Positions 43,484-53,210 of a DNA stretch of 64,000 nucleotides are shown piece after piece. The stretch spans positions 154,776-218,775 of the forward strand of contig NZ_JAAEAA010000006.1 of the NCBI RefSeq assembly GCF_010119545.1, given 5' to 3'. Under the pieces are notes generated by a model, which saw only the letters and a program-made list of their open reading frames with translations, did not search any database and was not told the DNA's origin. Source of the stretch: Pontibacter fetidus (GTDB lineage Bacteria > Bacteroidota > Bacteroidia > Cytophagales > Hymenobacteraceae). Numbering within the stretch: the stretch's first letter is position 1; every line of letters begins with the position of its first letter. A program made the position numbers and the translations under genes.

Positions 43484-44362
43484 ATGAGACTGTTGATTAT
43501 AACTCCTTTTAAAAATGAAGAAGCCTCAATAGAGCGAACGATAACTTCTATATTAAAGCAGGGTACCAAGCCCGAAGCGTGGCTACTGGTGGACGATAAT
43601 TCAACAGATACATCTCCGGCTATAGTTAAGCAATACAGCACTCAGGTAAACTATATACACTACTGCCTGAAACCGGATAACAGCGACCGGGCCACTGGAA
43701 AAAACATCATCGACGTTTTTAACTATGGCCTGGAAAAGGCTGCCGGGTTACAAATAACCTGGGATGTAGTGCTTAAACTGGACGCTGACCTGGTTATTGA
43801 CAGGGATGATTACCTTGGATTTATACTTCAGAAGTTTGCTGCATTTCCAGCCTTAGGTATTGCAAGTGGTGCCACCTATATCTTAAAGGATGGCAAAAAA
43901 ATAGTGGAGTCGAAACATAAATGGCATACCCAGGGGCCTAACAAATTTTACAGGAAAGAATGCCTGCAGGCTATTGGCGGGCTCAAACCCTTTAAAGGTT
44001 GGGATGGCATAGATGATATTATGGCAAGGCACAAAGGCTTTATAACCGAAAAGTTTTTTGAGCAACCTGTTTTACACTTATACCCTACCCAGACCCGGGC
44101 AGCCGAAGGCGGCATAAAGCACGGTATCATGCGCGAAGCAGCCAGCTACCACAACCGTAGCTACCCGGTATATATGTTCATCCTGAAAGCCATTAAACTA
44201 GCCAGGTCACGGAAATTTTACGAAGCCATTACTTTTTTAGTGCATGGGTTAAAACTGAAGTTAAGTACACGGCCATTGGTTACCAAAGAAGAAGAAAAGA
44301 TAGTAAGCCAATTTCTGAAACAGCGCTTCTTCAGCCAGCTAAAGTATACAAACCAGTTATAG
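43484..44362 (+). CDS. glycosyltransferase family 2
   Basis: A 292-residue GT-A fold enzyme. The start LLIITPFKNEEASIERTITS is typical, with AWLLVDDNSTDTSP as the nucleotide-binding segment and VVLKLDADLVIDRDD giving the DxD metal site. It lacks a membrane anchor. It probably adds a sugar to the repeat unit. Confidence 0.9.
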   Translation: MRLLIITPFKNEEASIERTITSILKQGTKPEAWLLVDDNSTDTSPAIVKQYSTQVNYIHYCLKPDNSDRATGKNIIDVFNYGLEKAAGLQITWDVVLKLDADLVIDRDDYLGFILQKFAAFPALGIASGATYILKDGKKIVESKHKWHTQGPNKFYRKECLQAIGGLKPFKGWDGIDDIMARHKGFITEKFFEQPVLHLYPTQTRAAEGGIKHGIMREAASYHNRSYPVYMFILKAIKLARSRKFYEAITFLVHGLKLKLSTRPLVTKEEEKIVSQFLKQRFFSQLKYTNQL

Positions 44363-44469
44363 TTTCCGCATTTTATTTTAAAGCATACTTGTACTTTACC
44401 AGGTTAAGGCCTTACACCAAGGCAGTTTTTTTAAGCTATATCACCTGCATTTAGCTAAAGGTAAACCAC

Positions 44470-45504
44470 ATGAAAAGTAAGAAAAAGATACTATTCGATA
44501 TAAAGCACCCGGCCCAGTTAAACCTCTTCAAAGGCATATCAAAGGAACTGCTGGACGAGGACTGGGATGTGACGATCTGTTACCTGGAACGTGGAAAGCT
44601 GCCTAAGATTATAGAAACGGAATACGCTGGTTTTAACACGATACCTATCGGAAGCAGCAATGGCACCAAATGGTCTATACTCTGGGATGGAAATATAAAA
44701 CGTACCCTGGTGTTCCTGGACCTGATAAAAAAGCACAGGTATAACATTTGTGTAGCTGCCAGCAGCATCCCATTAGCGTTGGCCTGCAAACTATCCAACG
44801 TCCCGATCATCCAATTTTATGATGACCCTGAAAGAAGCCGGATAACAGACCTGAATGCTACTTTTTCTAACCAGCTGTTTTTCCCGCCTATAGTTAAAAA
44901 GACCAGGAAAACATCTGTCTTCAATTGCCTGAAAGAATGGAGTTATTTAAGCCCTGCCCGGTTTAAACCTGACACAACTATACTGCAGCAATACGGACTT
45001 CAGCCACACGAATATGTCTTTATCAGGGAGGTTAGTAACAAGTCGTTTAACTACTATAACCAGGACGATGCGATCGTTTGCAGTTTCAGTAAAGAGATAG
45101 ACCCAAAAGCCAAAGTTGTATTATCACTGGAAGATAAAACTATAGCTCACCGGTTTCCTGCCCACTGGGTTATCTTACAAGAGCCGGTTGGCGATATTCA
45201 TTCTCTTATCTACTACTCCAAACTGGTTGTTTCGTCAGGTGATAGCATGGCCCGGGAAGGCGCCATGCTGGGTGTGCCAAGCATTTACTGCGGCATCAGA
45301 AAAATGAAAGCCAATGAGCTGCTTATGGACCTTGGTATACTAAAACACTTGCCGGAAGCTAACGCAATCGATTATATAAATCAACAGGTTAGTATCCCTT
45401 TTGACGAGCAAGTGCAAACAGCAGTGCGTACCCAATTGCTTCATGACTGGGATGACATGAACGTATTTATGAAAGAACAGATAAACAACTATAGCTATCA
45501 GTAA
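44470..45504 (+). CDS. DUF354-like GT-B protein
   Basis: A 344-residue protein whose start (ILFDIKHPAQLNLFKGISKE) and RFPAHWVILQEPVGDIHSLI, VVSSGDSMAREGAMLGVPSI parts match the DUF354 family, a group related to GT-B glycosyltransferases and UDP-GlcNAc 2-epimerases. The SGDSMAREGAMLG motif resembles a nucleotide-binding site. The role in this locus is not known; a transferase function is the best guess. The next gene begins one base after its stop. Confidence 0.8.
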   Translation: MKSKKKILFDIKHPAQLNLFKGISKELLDEDWDVTICYLERGKLPKIIETEYAGFNTIPIGSSNGTKWSILWDGNIKRTLVFLDLIKKHRYNICVAASSIPLALACKLSNVPIIQFYDDPERSRITDLNATFSNQLFFPPIVKKTRKTSVFNCLKEWSYLSPARFKPDTTILQQYGLQPHEYVFIREVSNKSFNYYNQDDAIVCSFSKEIDPKAKVVLSLEDKTIAHRFPAHWVILQEPVGDIHSLIYYSKLVVSSGDSMAREGAMLGVPSIYCGIRKMKANELLMDLGILKHLPEANAIDYINQQVSIPFDEQVQTAVRTQLLHDWDDMNVFMKEQINNYSYQ

Positions 45505-45505
45505 T

Positions 45506-46813
45506 ATGGTAATCTCAATTTTTGGCTTAGGATACGTAGGGTGTGTAAGTCTGGGGTGCCTGGCTAAGAACGGGCACCAGGTAATTGGCGTAGATGTGAG
45601 CGAACACAAAGTTGACCTCATTAACAAAGGTATTCCTACCATATTAGAGAAAGACATCGATGTTATCATAAAAGAGGGGCACGATAAAGGCTTAATAGCC
45701 GCTACCTTATGTGCCTGTGAGGCTGTTCATAACTCAGAGCTAAGTATAATATGTGTCGGTACTCCCTCCTCTCCGCAGGGCCACTTAAACCTGTCTTTTA
45801 TCTATAACACCGCCGAGCAGATCGGAGAAGCGCTTAAATCGAAAGATGATTTCCATACTGTCGTGATCAGGAGTACCGTTTTGCCGGGCACAAACAAGCG
45901 CTTTGGGGAGATTATAGAAGAAAAATCAAGCAAGAAACGTGGCGAGCATTTTTCGGTGGTATCAAACCCGGAGTTTTTAAGGGAGGGCTCAGCCGTAAAA
46001 GATTATTACCACCCTTCGGTAACTGTAATTGGCGGCGACCACGACGGAGCAATCCAAAAAGTGGTATCTATCTATAGTTGCCTGGATGCCCCGATTGAGG
46101 TTACAGATGTTAAAATTGCGGAGGTAATCAAGTATGTAAACAATTCCTATCATGCCCTTAAAATCGCTTTTGCCAACGAAGTGGGCAATGTATGCAAATC
46201 CCTTTCCATCGACTCGCATAAGGTAATGGAGCTGTTCTGCAAAGACACGCGGCTCAATATTTCGCCGGCCTATTTTAAACCAGGCTTTGCTTACGGCGGC
46301 TCGTGCCTGCCCAAAGACCTGAAAGGTTTTGTAACATTGGGCCACGATAACTATATACAGACGCCTATACTTGGCTGCATCGATAACTCCAACGAACATC
46401 AGAAAAAAATGGCGTACGAACTGGTGGCAAAAACCGGTAAACGGAATGTATGTTTTATAGGCCTGAGCTTTAAAGAAGGCACAGACGACCTCAGGTATAG
46501 CCCATCTGTAGACCTCGCTGAAACGTTAATTGGCAAAGGGTATCATGTAACGATCTACGATGAAAATGTGCGGCTCTCAAAACTGATCGGGGCTAACAAA
46601 GCTTTTATAAACGAGCGTTTGCCACACTTATCAGAACTAATAACAGATGACCTGGAAACCGCCATCCGCAACAACGATGTGATAGTAATAAACCACCGGA
46701 ACTTTGATGCCGGGCCACACAACGAGCTCTTAAAAGATAAACATGCCGTTATAGACCTTGTTAGAGTGAAAGAACTTGAGTGCCTGCCTAACTATGAAGG
46801 ATTATGCTGGTAA
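45506..46813 (+). CDS. nucleotide-sugar dehydrogenase, AlgD (GDP-mannose 6-dehydrogenase)-like
   Basis: A 435-residue NAD-dependent dehydrogenase that oxidises C6 of a nucleotide sugar to a uronate in two steps. The N-terminal Rossmann loop is ISIFGLGYVGCVSLGCLAKN, the middle holds VIRSTVLPGTNKRFGE and SNPEFLREGSAVKDY, and the catalytic Cys267 lies in YGGSCLPKDLKG. From memory it follows AlgD more closely than UDP-glucose dehydrogenases, so GDP-mannuronate is the likely product. A uronate-bearing exopolysaccharide is suggested. It begins one base after the stop of the DUF354 gene. Confidence 0.88.
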   Translation: MVISIFGLGYVGCVSLGCLAKNGHQVIGVDVSEHKVDLINKGIPTILEKDIDVIIKEGHDKGLIAATLCACEAVHNSELSIICVGTPSSPQGHLNLSFIYNTAEQIGEALKSKDDFHTVVIRSTVLPGTNKRFGEIIEEKSSKKRGEHFSVVSNPEFLREGSAVKDYYHPSVTVIGGDHDGAIQKVVSIYSCLDAPIEVTDVKIAEVIKYVNNSYHALKIAFANEVGNVCKSLSIDSHKVMELFCKDTRLNISPAYFKPGFAYGGSCLPKDLKGFVTLGHDNYIQTPILGCIDNSNEHQKKMAYELVAKTGKRNVCFIGLSFKEGTDDLRYSPSVDLAETLIGKGYHVTIYDENVRLSKLIGANKAFINERLPHLSELITDDLETAIRNNDVIVINHRNFDAGPHNELLKDKHAVIDLVRVKELECLPNYEGLCW

Positions 46814-46897
46814 GCTTATTAAGTGGTAAGTGCATTATAGTTGCGCTAAGGTCTGGCCACGTAAATCTTAGTTGGATAGTGGTAAATGCAAGTATAA

Positions 46898-48355
46898 ATG
46901 GAAGCCGGAAAGTTAAAAGGTAAAATAGTCAGCGGGTTATTCTGGAGCACCATTCAGCTCCTGATCAGCAGGGTATTTGCCTTTGTGATAAAACTTATAC
47001 TTGCCCGCTTACTTTTCCCGGATCAGTTTGGCTTGGTTGGTATGGCTACCGTTTTCATAAGCTTTATACAAATACTAAACGACCTGGGAATAGGCGCAGC
47101 ACTTGTTCAAAAAAAAGAAGAGAACCTGACCGAACTGCACTATCACACTGCTTTCTGGGCTGGTATTGCCTGGTCTGTAGTTATTTACCTGCTCATTGCG
47201 TTTGTGGCAGCTCCGTTGGCTGCGCAATTTTACAAACAACCACAACTTAGTACCATCATTCCAGTGCTGGGTTTAGGGGTGCTTTTTAATCCTATAAACC
47301 TAGTGCACCGGGCACAGCTCACGAAACAGATGAGCTTTAAAAAGCTGGCTTTCATCAATAATGCTTCGTCTATAGTTGCGGGGGTGGCGGCCGTTATTTT
47401 GGCTTTACTGGGTGCCGGTATTTGGGCATTGGTTTTCAATTCGGTTGCATCTACCATTATAGCGGTGCCTTTATATTTTAATGCGACCAAATGGCTTCCC
47501 AAATTTAGCTGGGATAAGCAGGCTTTTAATGATGTGTTTAGCTTCGGGGTGTATACCATGGGCACTGAATTTTTAACAACACTGATGCTGAACTTTGATT
47601 ACCTGCTGATAGGAAAATTGTTAAGTGCCACTGCCCTTGGGGTATACACGCTTGCTTTCGTGCTGACAGATACCTTCCGGACGCAGCTTACCAAAATGAT
47701 AAACCGGGTAATGTTTCCGGTTTACGGGCAAAACCAGGACTCAAAAAGCACACTAAAGAATGTGTATTTTAAAGTAGTAAAGTATAACAGCATCTGCGTT
47801 TATCCTGTTATGGTTTTCCTCATCGTGCTGGGCGAGCCTTTTGTGGTCAATTACTTTGGCCTGAAGTGGGTGGAAGCAGTCATTCCTCTAAAGATCCTGG
47901 CCTTCTCTGTTATGATTCACTTGCTGGTAAACAGCCACTCTACCTTAATAAGAGGACTGGGCAAAACCAACCTGGAGATGCGCATGCAGTTTTTAAAGGC
48001 CATTTTATACTTGCCAACTATAGCACTCGGCATTTACTGGTACGGCATTATAGGTGCTGCTTCGGCGTATGTTATCAATAAAGTGCTGGAAGTGGTCATA
48101 GCCCAATTTTATTTAAAGAAATTCCTGGGTATCCGGTTTTCAGATGTCATTTCAGCTATTAGCCCGCCCTTAACCGCAAGTGTGGTAGCCTATGTTGTTA
48201 CGTTTGTGGCCTATAGTTATGGTGTTCATTACGTGGTATGTGCGGTATTGCTGGGGGTAAGCTATAGTCTTGTAATCTGGCTGATGATGAAAGCTGAACT
48301 CCTCAAACACCTCAGAAGTATAAAGTTTTTAAGGAAGAAAACGGTTGCACCTTAA
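46898..48355 (+). CDS. Wzx-type polysaccharide flippase (MOP superfamily)
   Basis: A 485-residue membrane protein with about fourteen helices. The start KIVSGLFWSTIQLLISRVF and LFPDQFGLVGMATVFISFIQ are typical of WzxC-like lipopolysaccharide flippases, and LSATALGVYTLAFVLTDTF is a conserved middle motif. It should move lipid-linked repeat units across the inner membrane. The match is to the polysaccharide transporter (PST) family; the sugar is unknown. Confidence 0.9.
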   Translation: MEAGKLKGKIVSGLFWSTIQLLISRVFAFVIKLILARLLFPDQFGLVGMATVFISFIQILNDLGIGAALVQKKEENLTELHYHTAFWAGIAWSVVIYLLIAFVAAPLAAQFYKQPQLSTIIPVLGLGVLFNPINLVHRAQLTKQMSFKKLAFINNASSIVAGVAAVILALLGAGIWALVFNSVASTIIAVPLYFNATKWLPKFSWDKQAFNDVFSFGVYTMGTEFLTTLMLNFDYLLIGKLLSATALGVYTLAFVLTDTFRTQLTKMINRVMFPVYGQNQDSKSTLKNVYFKVVKYNSICVYPVMVFLIVLGEPFVVNYFGLKWVEAVIPLKILAFSVMIHLLVNSHSTLIRGLGKTNLEMRMQFLKAILYLPTIALGIYWYGIIGAASAYVINKVLEVVIAQFYLKKFLGIRFSDVISAISPPLTASVVAYVVTFVAYSYGVHYVVCAVLLGVSYSLVIWLMMKAELLKHLRSIKFLRKKTVAP

Positions 48356-48415
48356 CTATAATCAGTCCATCGCTATAGTTTTATAAAGCGCTCTATCACT
48401 ACATCATAAAGCATA

Positions 48416-49342
48416 ATGCGTCCTGAGTTTTCTGTAATAATTCCGGTTCATAATAAGCTTCCGCATCTCGAACGGTCTGTTTTTTCGGTACTAAACCAGA
48501 CGTATCCTCATTTCGAGCTTTTACTGGTGGACGATGCCTCTACGGACGGCTCTTCTGAAAAACTTCTGGAATTCGACGACTCCCGTATTCAACTGCTCCG
48601 GCGCGACACACCCGGCCCCGGTGGCTATGCTGCCCGCAATGCCGGCATACAACACGCTACTAAAAAGTGGGTTTGTTTTCTGGATGCTGACGATGAATGG
48701 ACACCCGATGTAATGGAAACGCTGGCCCGGATAGTTCAGGAAGATGCAGAAGTGGAAATTTTGAGCTGGGGTTGGCTAAAGGTGAAAGGAAACAGCCGAA
48801 AACCGGATCCCTATTCGCTGAAATATAAAGATGAAAAAATAAAGCAGTTTACGTTAACAGACTTTTTTAACGGCCCGCAACCCATGTGGACCGGCGGTAT
48901 CTCCATGAAAAAGGAGCTTATAACTATAGCAGGCGGTTTCCCGGAAACAGGGTTTAAAAGAGGTGGCGATATGGACACCTGGATCAGGTGTTTATGGCAA
49001 AGCAAAAAGAACCTCCGCATCACCAAACCCATGACATCGTATTACCTGGATTCAGTAAATATGGTGACAAAAGCAGTTGAACGGGATGTTGCATATTCTT
49101 TTTCCAGCTCAATACAGAACATACAGCAAAGCACTACTGATAAAAGACTGAAGAAAGCAATCCGTTATTTCCAGAACAGGCGCATTTATAAAATACTGAC
49201 TGAAAAAGTAGACGGTGGGAAAAGTATAGACTATAGCCTGCTGTTTAAAATGAACCTAAGCCTTTCGTTTTACTATATGTGCCTGAAACTGCATGTGAAG
49301 AAGTTGCTGATTGAAACCCGGTTAAGAAAGCCGCAACTATAG
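48416..49342 (+). CDS. glycosyltransferase family 2
   Basis: A 308-residue GT-A enzyme: FSVIIPVHNKLPHLERSVFS, ELLLVDDASTDGSSEKL and VCFLDADDEWTPD contain the nucleotide-binding and DxD motifs, and RGGDMDTWIRCLWQSKK is the acceptor/catalytic region. Its TAG stop lies inside a CTATAG repeat and is 3 bases from the stop of the converging beta-helix gene, with no terminator between them, so the two transcripts must overlap at their ends. Confidence 0.9.
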   Translation: MRPEFSVIIPVHNKLPHLERSVFSVLNQTYPHFELLLVDDASTDGSSEKLLEFDDSRIQLLRRDTPGPGGYAARNAGIQHATKKWVCFLDADDEWTPDVMETLARIVQEDAEVEILSWGWLKVKGNSRKPDPYSLKYKDEKIKQFTLTDFFNGPQPMWTGGISMKKELITIAGGFPETGFKRGGDMDTWIRCLWQSKKNLRITKPMTSYYLDSVNMVTKAVERDVAYSFSSSIQNIQQSTTDKRLKKAIRYFQNRRIYKILTEKVDGGKSIDYSLLFKMNLSLSFYYMCLKLHVKKLLIETRLRKPQL

Positions 49343-49345
49343 TTT

Positions 49346-50965
49346 TTACTTACCAGCCCACTTTACTAGTTCTGCATCCAGGTTGCCTTTTCTCTGGGCA
49401 GCTATAGTTACATTTTTTACCGCGCTGGGGCCAAGCCTGTCTTGTAGTTGCGCCAGGTATAAGCTTCTGGGTTTAAGCGCTTGCCCTACACCTTCATTGT
49501 AGCCATTTCCACTTACATTTCTGCTTTCACCGCCCATTAACCAGTTTATACTTCCGGGTGGGCTTTCCACGGATATTCCTTTGCCAGATGTACTGGTGCT
49601 GTTCCAGAACATTGTTTGTGCGCCTGCCCAGCCGTGCCCTGTGCCACTGCTTTTCCTGTTTATTACTCGTAACTCCCTTCCTGCCACATTATCAAACAAA
49701 GTACCTGTCGCCCACCTGTGGTGTGGCCCTATATCAGATTTCGCATCGGCACTATAGCAATCTAAAAACACATTGGGGCCAGTTACTTTAGGTCCGGTCA
49801 CAAAGTCATGGCGCCCTCCCCTGGTATAGCACCTCTGTATTAAATTAAAACTACCCGACTGTATATTAAATGAATATTTACGTTTGCCCTCTGTTTTAGC
49901 CTTGGGGTCGAGCATGGCGCAATCCTGCACGGTATTAAAGGTGGCGCTCTTATCTATAGTTACCGCCGAAAACCCGAAGTATAGCGCAGTAACGTTTTTT
50001 ACCCAGCAATTTTCGGTGTTCTGAAACTTAATGGCTGTCCAGGCATGGGCCTCATCCTCATCATTTTTGTAAGCAGATACTAATCTCAGGTTTTCGATGC
50101 CGCTTTGTTTTATTCGGCCGCGATTAAGTGCTTTATAAATCACGGCTCCTCCTTCGCTTTTACTGATTGGGTCTACGATTGGTATATTTATAGTTAGCTG
50201 CCTGTCGTTAACTGCTGTTATTACACGCTCATGCGGTATTCTGTATTCTTCCGGCGTCCAGCCATACTTTGCCATATCCAGCTTTTTAATCCAATCCATG
50301 GTCGGGGTTTTTAGCACCACAATGGTGTCCCCTGCCCGGTAATTATCAGCATTTTCTATAGTAAACTTTACGGCACCGGTTGGTACAAAATCAGACGTAA
50401 TAGTAACATAGCTTTCTTCTGCAACCTTTGCTGGTTCTGGGGTATTTCCGACAAGTATAAAAATATGTTTGGATGGTTTGTCAGCCTTGAGTATAGTTCC
50501 TTTCTCCCCCTGCCCTTCTCCTGAAAGTATAACCCCGCCTGCCCTTATTTTTAAGCTACCGTTTACACTATAGCTGCCGGCTTTCAGTAAAATCTTCCCC
50601 CTTAAGCCATGCTTGTCAGGCGCCAAACTGCTTATGCTATCTATAGCCTTCTGAAGCTGCTGTTTGTTATCTCCGGGTAGTGGTGTTAGCGTAATTTTAA
50701 CGGTTACATCAGGCAATGCGACACCTCCACCCATATAGCCTGCAAACGAGAAATCTGGCACCATGTTTATTGCTTCGGCTTCCCCTTCGTTGGCATATAA
50801 ACCATAGTGTAACCTGCCGTCATCTGATAGCTTTACCAGGCTCTGCTGACGGTTATTGGGTATTTGATGATAGGCATAGGTTTCCCGCTTCTGGCTTGTC
50901 GCCAGAAAAAAACAGAACGAAAAAAATAACAGAAGTATGAAGAGGGCTTTATTCATTAACACCAA
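49346..50965 (-). CDS. exported right-handed beta-helix protein, polysaccharide-lyase-like
   Basis: A 539-residue exported protein. A signal peptide (ALFILLLFFSFCFFLATSQ) follows either ATG at 50965 or the one at 50956. The N-terminal DNKQQLQKAIDSISSLAPD and KHGLRGKILLKAGSYSVNGS segment is that of pectate-lyase-superfamily proteins, followed by a parallel beta-helix (ENCWVKNVTALYFGFSAVTI, FNLIQRCYTRGGRHDFVTGP, NVFLDCYSADAKSDIGPHHR). Catalytic residues cannot be fixed by eye. It lies 40 bases after the glycosylphosphotransferase gene, so it probably trims or modifies the polymer made by this locus. Confidence 0.75.
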   Translation of the reverse strand: MVLMNKALFILLLFFSFCFFLATSQKRETYAYHQIPNNRQQSLVKLSDDGRLHYGLYANEGEAEAINMVPDFSFAGYMGGGVALPDVTVKITLTPLPGDNKQQLQKAIDSISSLAPDKHGLRGKILLKAGSYSVNGSLKIRAGGVILSGEGQGEKGTILKADKPSKHIFILVGNTPEPAKVAEESYVTITSDFVPTGAVKFTIENADNYRAGDTIVVLKTPTMDWIKKLDMAKYGWTPEEYRIPHERVITAVNDRQLTINIPIVDPISKSEGGAVIYKALNRGRIKQSGIENLRLVSAYKNDEDEAHAWTAIKFQNTENCWVKNVTALYFGFSAVTIDKSATFNTVQDCAMLDPKAKTEGKRKYSFNIQSGSFNLIQRCYTRGGRHDFVTGPKVTGPNVFLDCYSADAKSDIGPHHRWATGTLFDNVAGRELRVINRKSSGTGHGWAGAQTMFWNSTSTSGKGISVESPPGSINWLMGGESRNVSGNGYNEGVGQALKPRSLYLAQLQDRLGPSAVKNVTIAAQRKGNLDAELVKWAGK

Positions 50966-51005
50966 TCAGTAAAAAGCGCCAGTATAGTATACGCTAAAAG
51001 GGTAA

Positions 51006-52376
51006 TCAAAAAGCGTTTTTGCGGGTTTTACTACTAAAAATGGTTAACAATATAATTTTCAGATCAAGTAAGAAAGACCAGTTTTCCATGTACCAGATGT
51101 CGTGGCGGGTGCGCTGGCTTTTTTGCTCTTTTGTTTCGGTGGGTCCGCGCCAGCCGTTTACCTGTGCCCAACCTGTTATACCGGGCTTGTAATAATGCCT
51201 GATCATGTACTTCTCTTCGCTTTTCTGTAACTGCTCGTTCAGGTAACTTCTGTGGGGTCTGGGGCCAACTACGCTCATATTCCCGATCAGTACGTTAAAG
51301 AACTGCGGCAGCTCATCTAAACTATAGGCGCGCAGCAGCTTGCCGATTTTTGTAACACGCGGGTCGTTGCTCTGCGTGGACATGGTACCGCCCGCCGGGT
51401 CATCGCTCACTGACATGGTTCTGAATTTGATTACCCGAAATGGTTTACCAGCCTTGCCTATCCGGATTGGGCAATAAAAAACAGGTCCCGGAGAATCTGC
51501 TTTTATAAGGATAGCCAGCACCAGGAAAAGCGGCATCAGTAAAATTATGGCAATAAATGCGAATAGCTTGTCGAAACCGTTTTTAAGTGACGAAGGCAGG
51601 GAGCCATCCAGGGGAAGTTGCCTGACATTTACCGTCTCGATGCTGCCATAGCGTTTGGTTTTAACGCTGGTACCAAATAAATTCTGGTAATCGGGTACGT
51701 ATTTAACCCGTATGCCATAGTAGTCGGCTGCTTTTACAATGTTGCGGATCTTTTTGGAAGGTTTTACAGGTATAGCTATAACAATCTCATCTACAGGGTT
51801 TTTTTTCAGATAATCATAAATTCCAGCCAGCTCCCCTACTATTTTATCCTTTCCTACCTGGCATTCTTCGTTTTTACACTTAATGTACCCTTGTATCTCC
51901 CTGTTGCTCAAGCTCTTTTCTACATTTAAAGCTAAGTTGCCAACGCCTGCAATAAGGGTATGCTTTTTTTCGGGCTCATAGGTCTTAATATAGTTTACAG
52001 CTGTTATGGCTAAAAAACTAACAGGTATAGCTATAGCCGGTAGCCCCAGCACAGTAGCCATTATAAGGTTAATTTGCGGAACTATAGCAGGATGAAATAG
52101 ATACAGAAAGGTAGCAAAGCACATTAGTATGATATACGCTTTGCTCAGGACGTTTGAGAGCGGAGATCCTTCCCGGAAATTTATAGCTGAAACTTTACGC
52201 CAGTAACTGAACAGAATCCAGAACAGGATAAAACCTATGAAAAGTAACCAGATATTCGACTTCTGAATATTTTCATTAACATAATAGATAACGAAAAATA
52301 CAATCAGATTAAGAGATAAGATTTCTCCGCCTATAAGTATAACTGAAACTCTCTGCCAATGCTTTGTCATAATCAA
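51006..52376 (-). CDS. exopolysaccharide polyprenyl glycosylphosphotransferase (WcaJ-like)
   Basis: A 456-residue priming enzyme that moves a sugar-1-phosphate from its nucleotide to undecaprenyl phosphate, starting repeat-unit assembly. Five membrane helices are followed by a CoA-binding-like fold (HTLIAGVGNLALNVEKSL) and the catalytic domain with KADSPGPVFYCPIRIGKAGK, VIKFRTMSV, RAYSLDELPQFFNVLIGNMS and PGITGWAQVNGWRGPTE. The family length fits. It stands opposite to the main transferase run and leads a two-gene unit with the beta-helix protein. Confidence 0.93.
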   Translation of the reverse strand: MIMTKHWQRVSVILIGGEILSLNLIVFFVIYYVNENIQKSNIWLLFIGFILFWILFSYWRKVSAINFREGSPLSNVLSKAYIILMCFATFLYLFHPAIVPQINLIMATVLGLPAIAIPVSFLAITAVNYIKTYEPEKKHTLIAGVGNLALNVEKSLSNREIQGYIKCKNEECQVGKDKIVGELAGIYDYLKKNPVDEIVIAIPVKPSKKIRNIVKAADYYGIRVKYVPDYQNLFGTSVKTKRYGSIETVNVRQLPLDGSLPSSLKNGFDKLFAFIAIILLMPLFLVLAILIKADSPGPVFYCPIRIGKAGKPFRVIKFRTMSVSDDPAGGTMSTQSNDPRVTKIGKLLRAYSLDELPQFFNVLIGNMSVVGPRPHRSYLNEQLQKSEEKYMIRHYYKPGITGWAQVNGWRGPTETKEQKSQRTRHDIWYMENWSFLLDLKIILLTIFSSKTRKNAF

Positions 52377-53210
52377 ACAGTTATTGTTATAGCAAACAGG
52401 TTAAGTGTATAACCTTTATCTTTTAACTCCTGAAAGGGAGAAACCGCATTAAACTACATTTAATGCGTAGCGGCACATTTCAACTTTCGCTTTCCTGGGT
52501 AAAACCCTCCTAAAGCATAAGAATGAATGTAAATGCGCAGTAAGTACGGGTGAGATACCGGAGTAGACAGAACAACAAAAAGGTGGAATTCACTAGTGCA
52601 GTCTTTTTAAGACTGTAGGTTATTTTCCGTTGTGCTATCTATTGTTTTTTGAGGTAGTAATGAGCGTAAACTAACTATAGTTTATGGGGTGAATAACTAT
52701 TAAATAGTAGGTATTTATTAATCGTAGCTTATCCGGTATTAACAGCACGATAAAAAATTTTATAGCGGCAAACCTTTCTCATAGCTTGTTAATTTAAATA
52801 ATTGATTTACTGATGTATGGCCTTGTATATAGTTTGTGAAAGGATTATCATATTTTACATATATTTATATTTTTTATATATATAATACCTTTCAAATAAG
52901 TATACTATAGTTTCACTGAATAAGATGCTTCTATTTTATAATTATCTTATAAATATTAAAATCATACATGTAGCCTAAGAATGCTAAAATCAATATATAT
53001 TATATGGCATTAATAGCTATATACCTAATTATTAATGCTCATCGGCTTTACCCAAACTTACCAAATCTCTTTTAAAAAGCAACTTAAACTATAGGATTTT
53101 ACTAATATAACTATAGCCATCAACTGCCCGGTAACCTACATAATGGTAAATAAAAAAGGGCAGCTTTTAAAGCTGCCCTTTTTATATATGCTTGGTTATT
53201 ACCTAACCAA
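52377..53210. other. 834-bp AT-rich intergenic region
   Basis: This region lies downstream of the lyase gene and upstream of the priming transferase. It is strongly AT-rich between 52740 and 53030, without a credible open frame. It holds a small hairpin at 52598-52615, the lyase terminator at 53153-53183 and the promoter of the transferase gene, which I could not locate. Confidence 0.6.
53153..53183 (-). terminator. terminator of the PL20-like lyase gene
   Basis: AAAAAGGGCAGCTTT (53153-53167) is fully complementary to AAAGCTGCCCTTTTT (53169-53183), with T runs in both directions, 28 bases beyond the stop of the minus-strand lyase gene. Confidence 0.85.

Noticed and set aside
52598..52615. 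CAGTCTT/AAGACTG hairpin in the gap before the priming transferase
   Set aside because: Short stem in AT-rich DNA without a T tail; could be chance.
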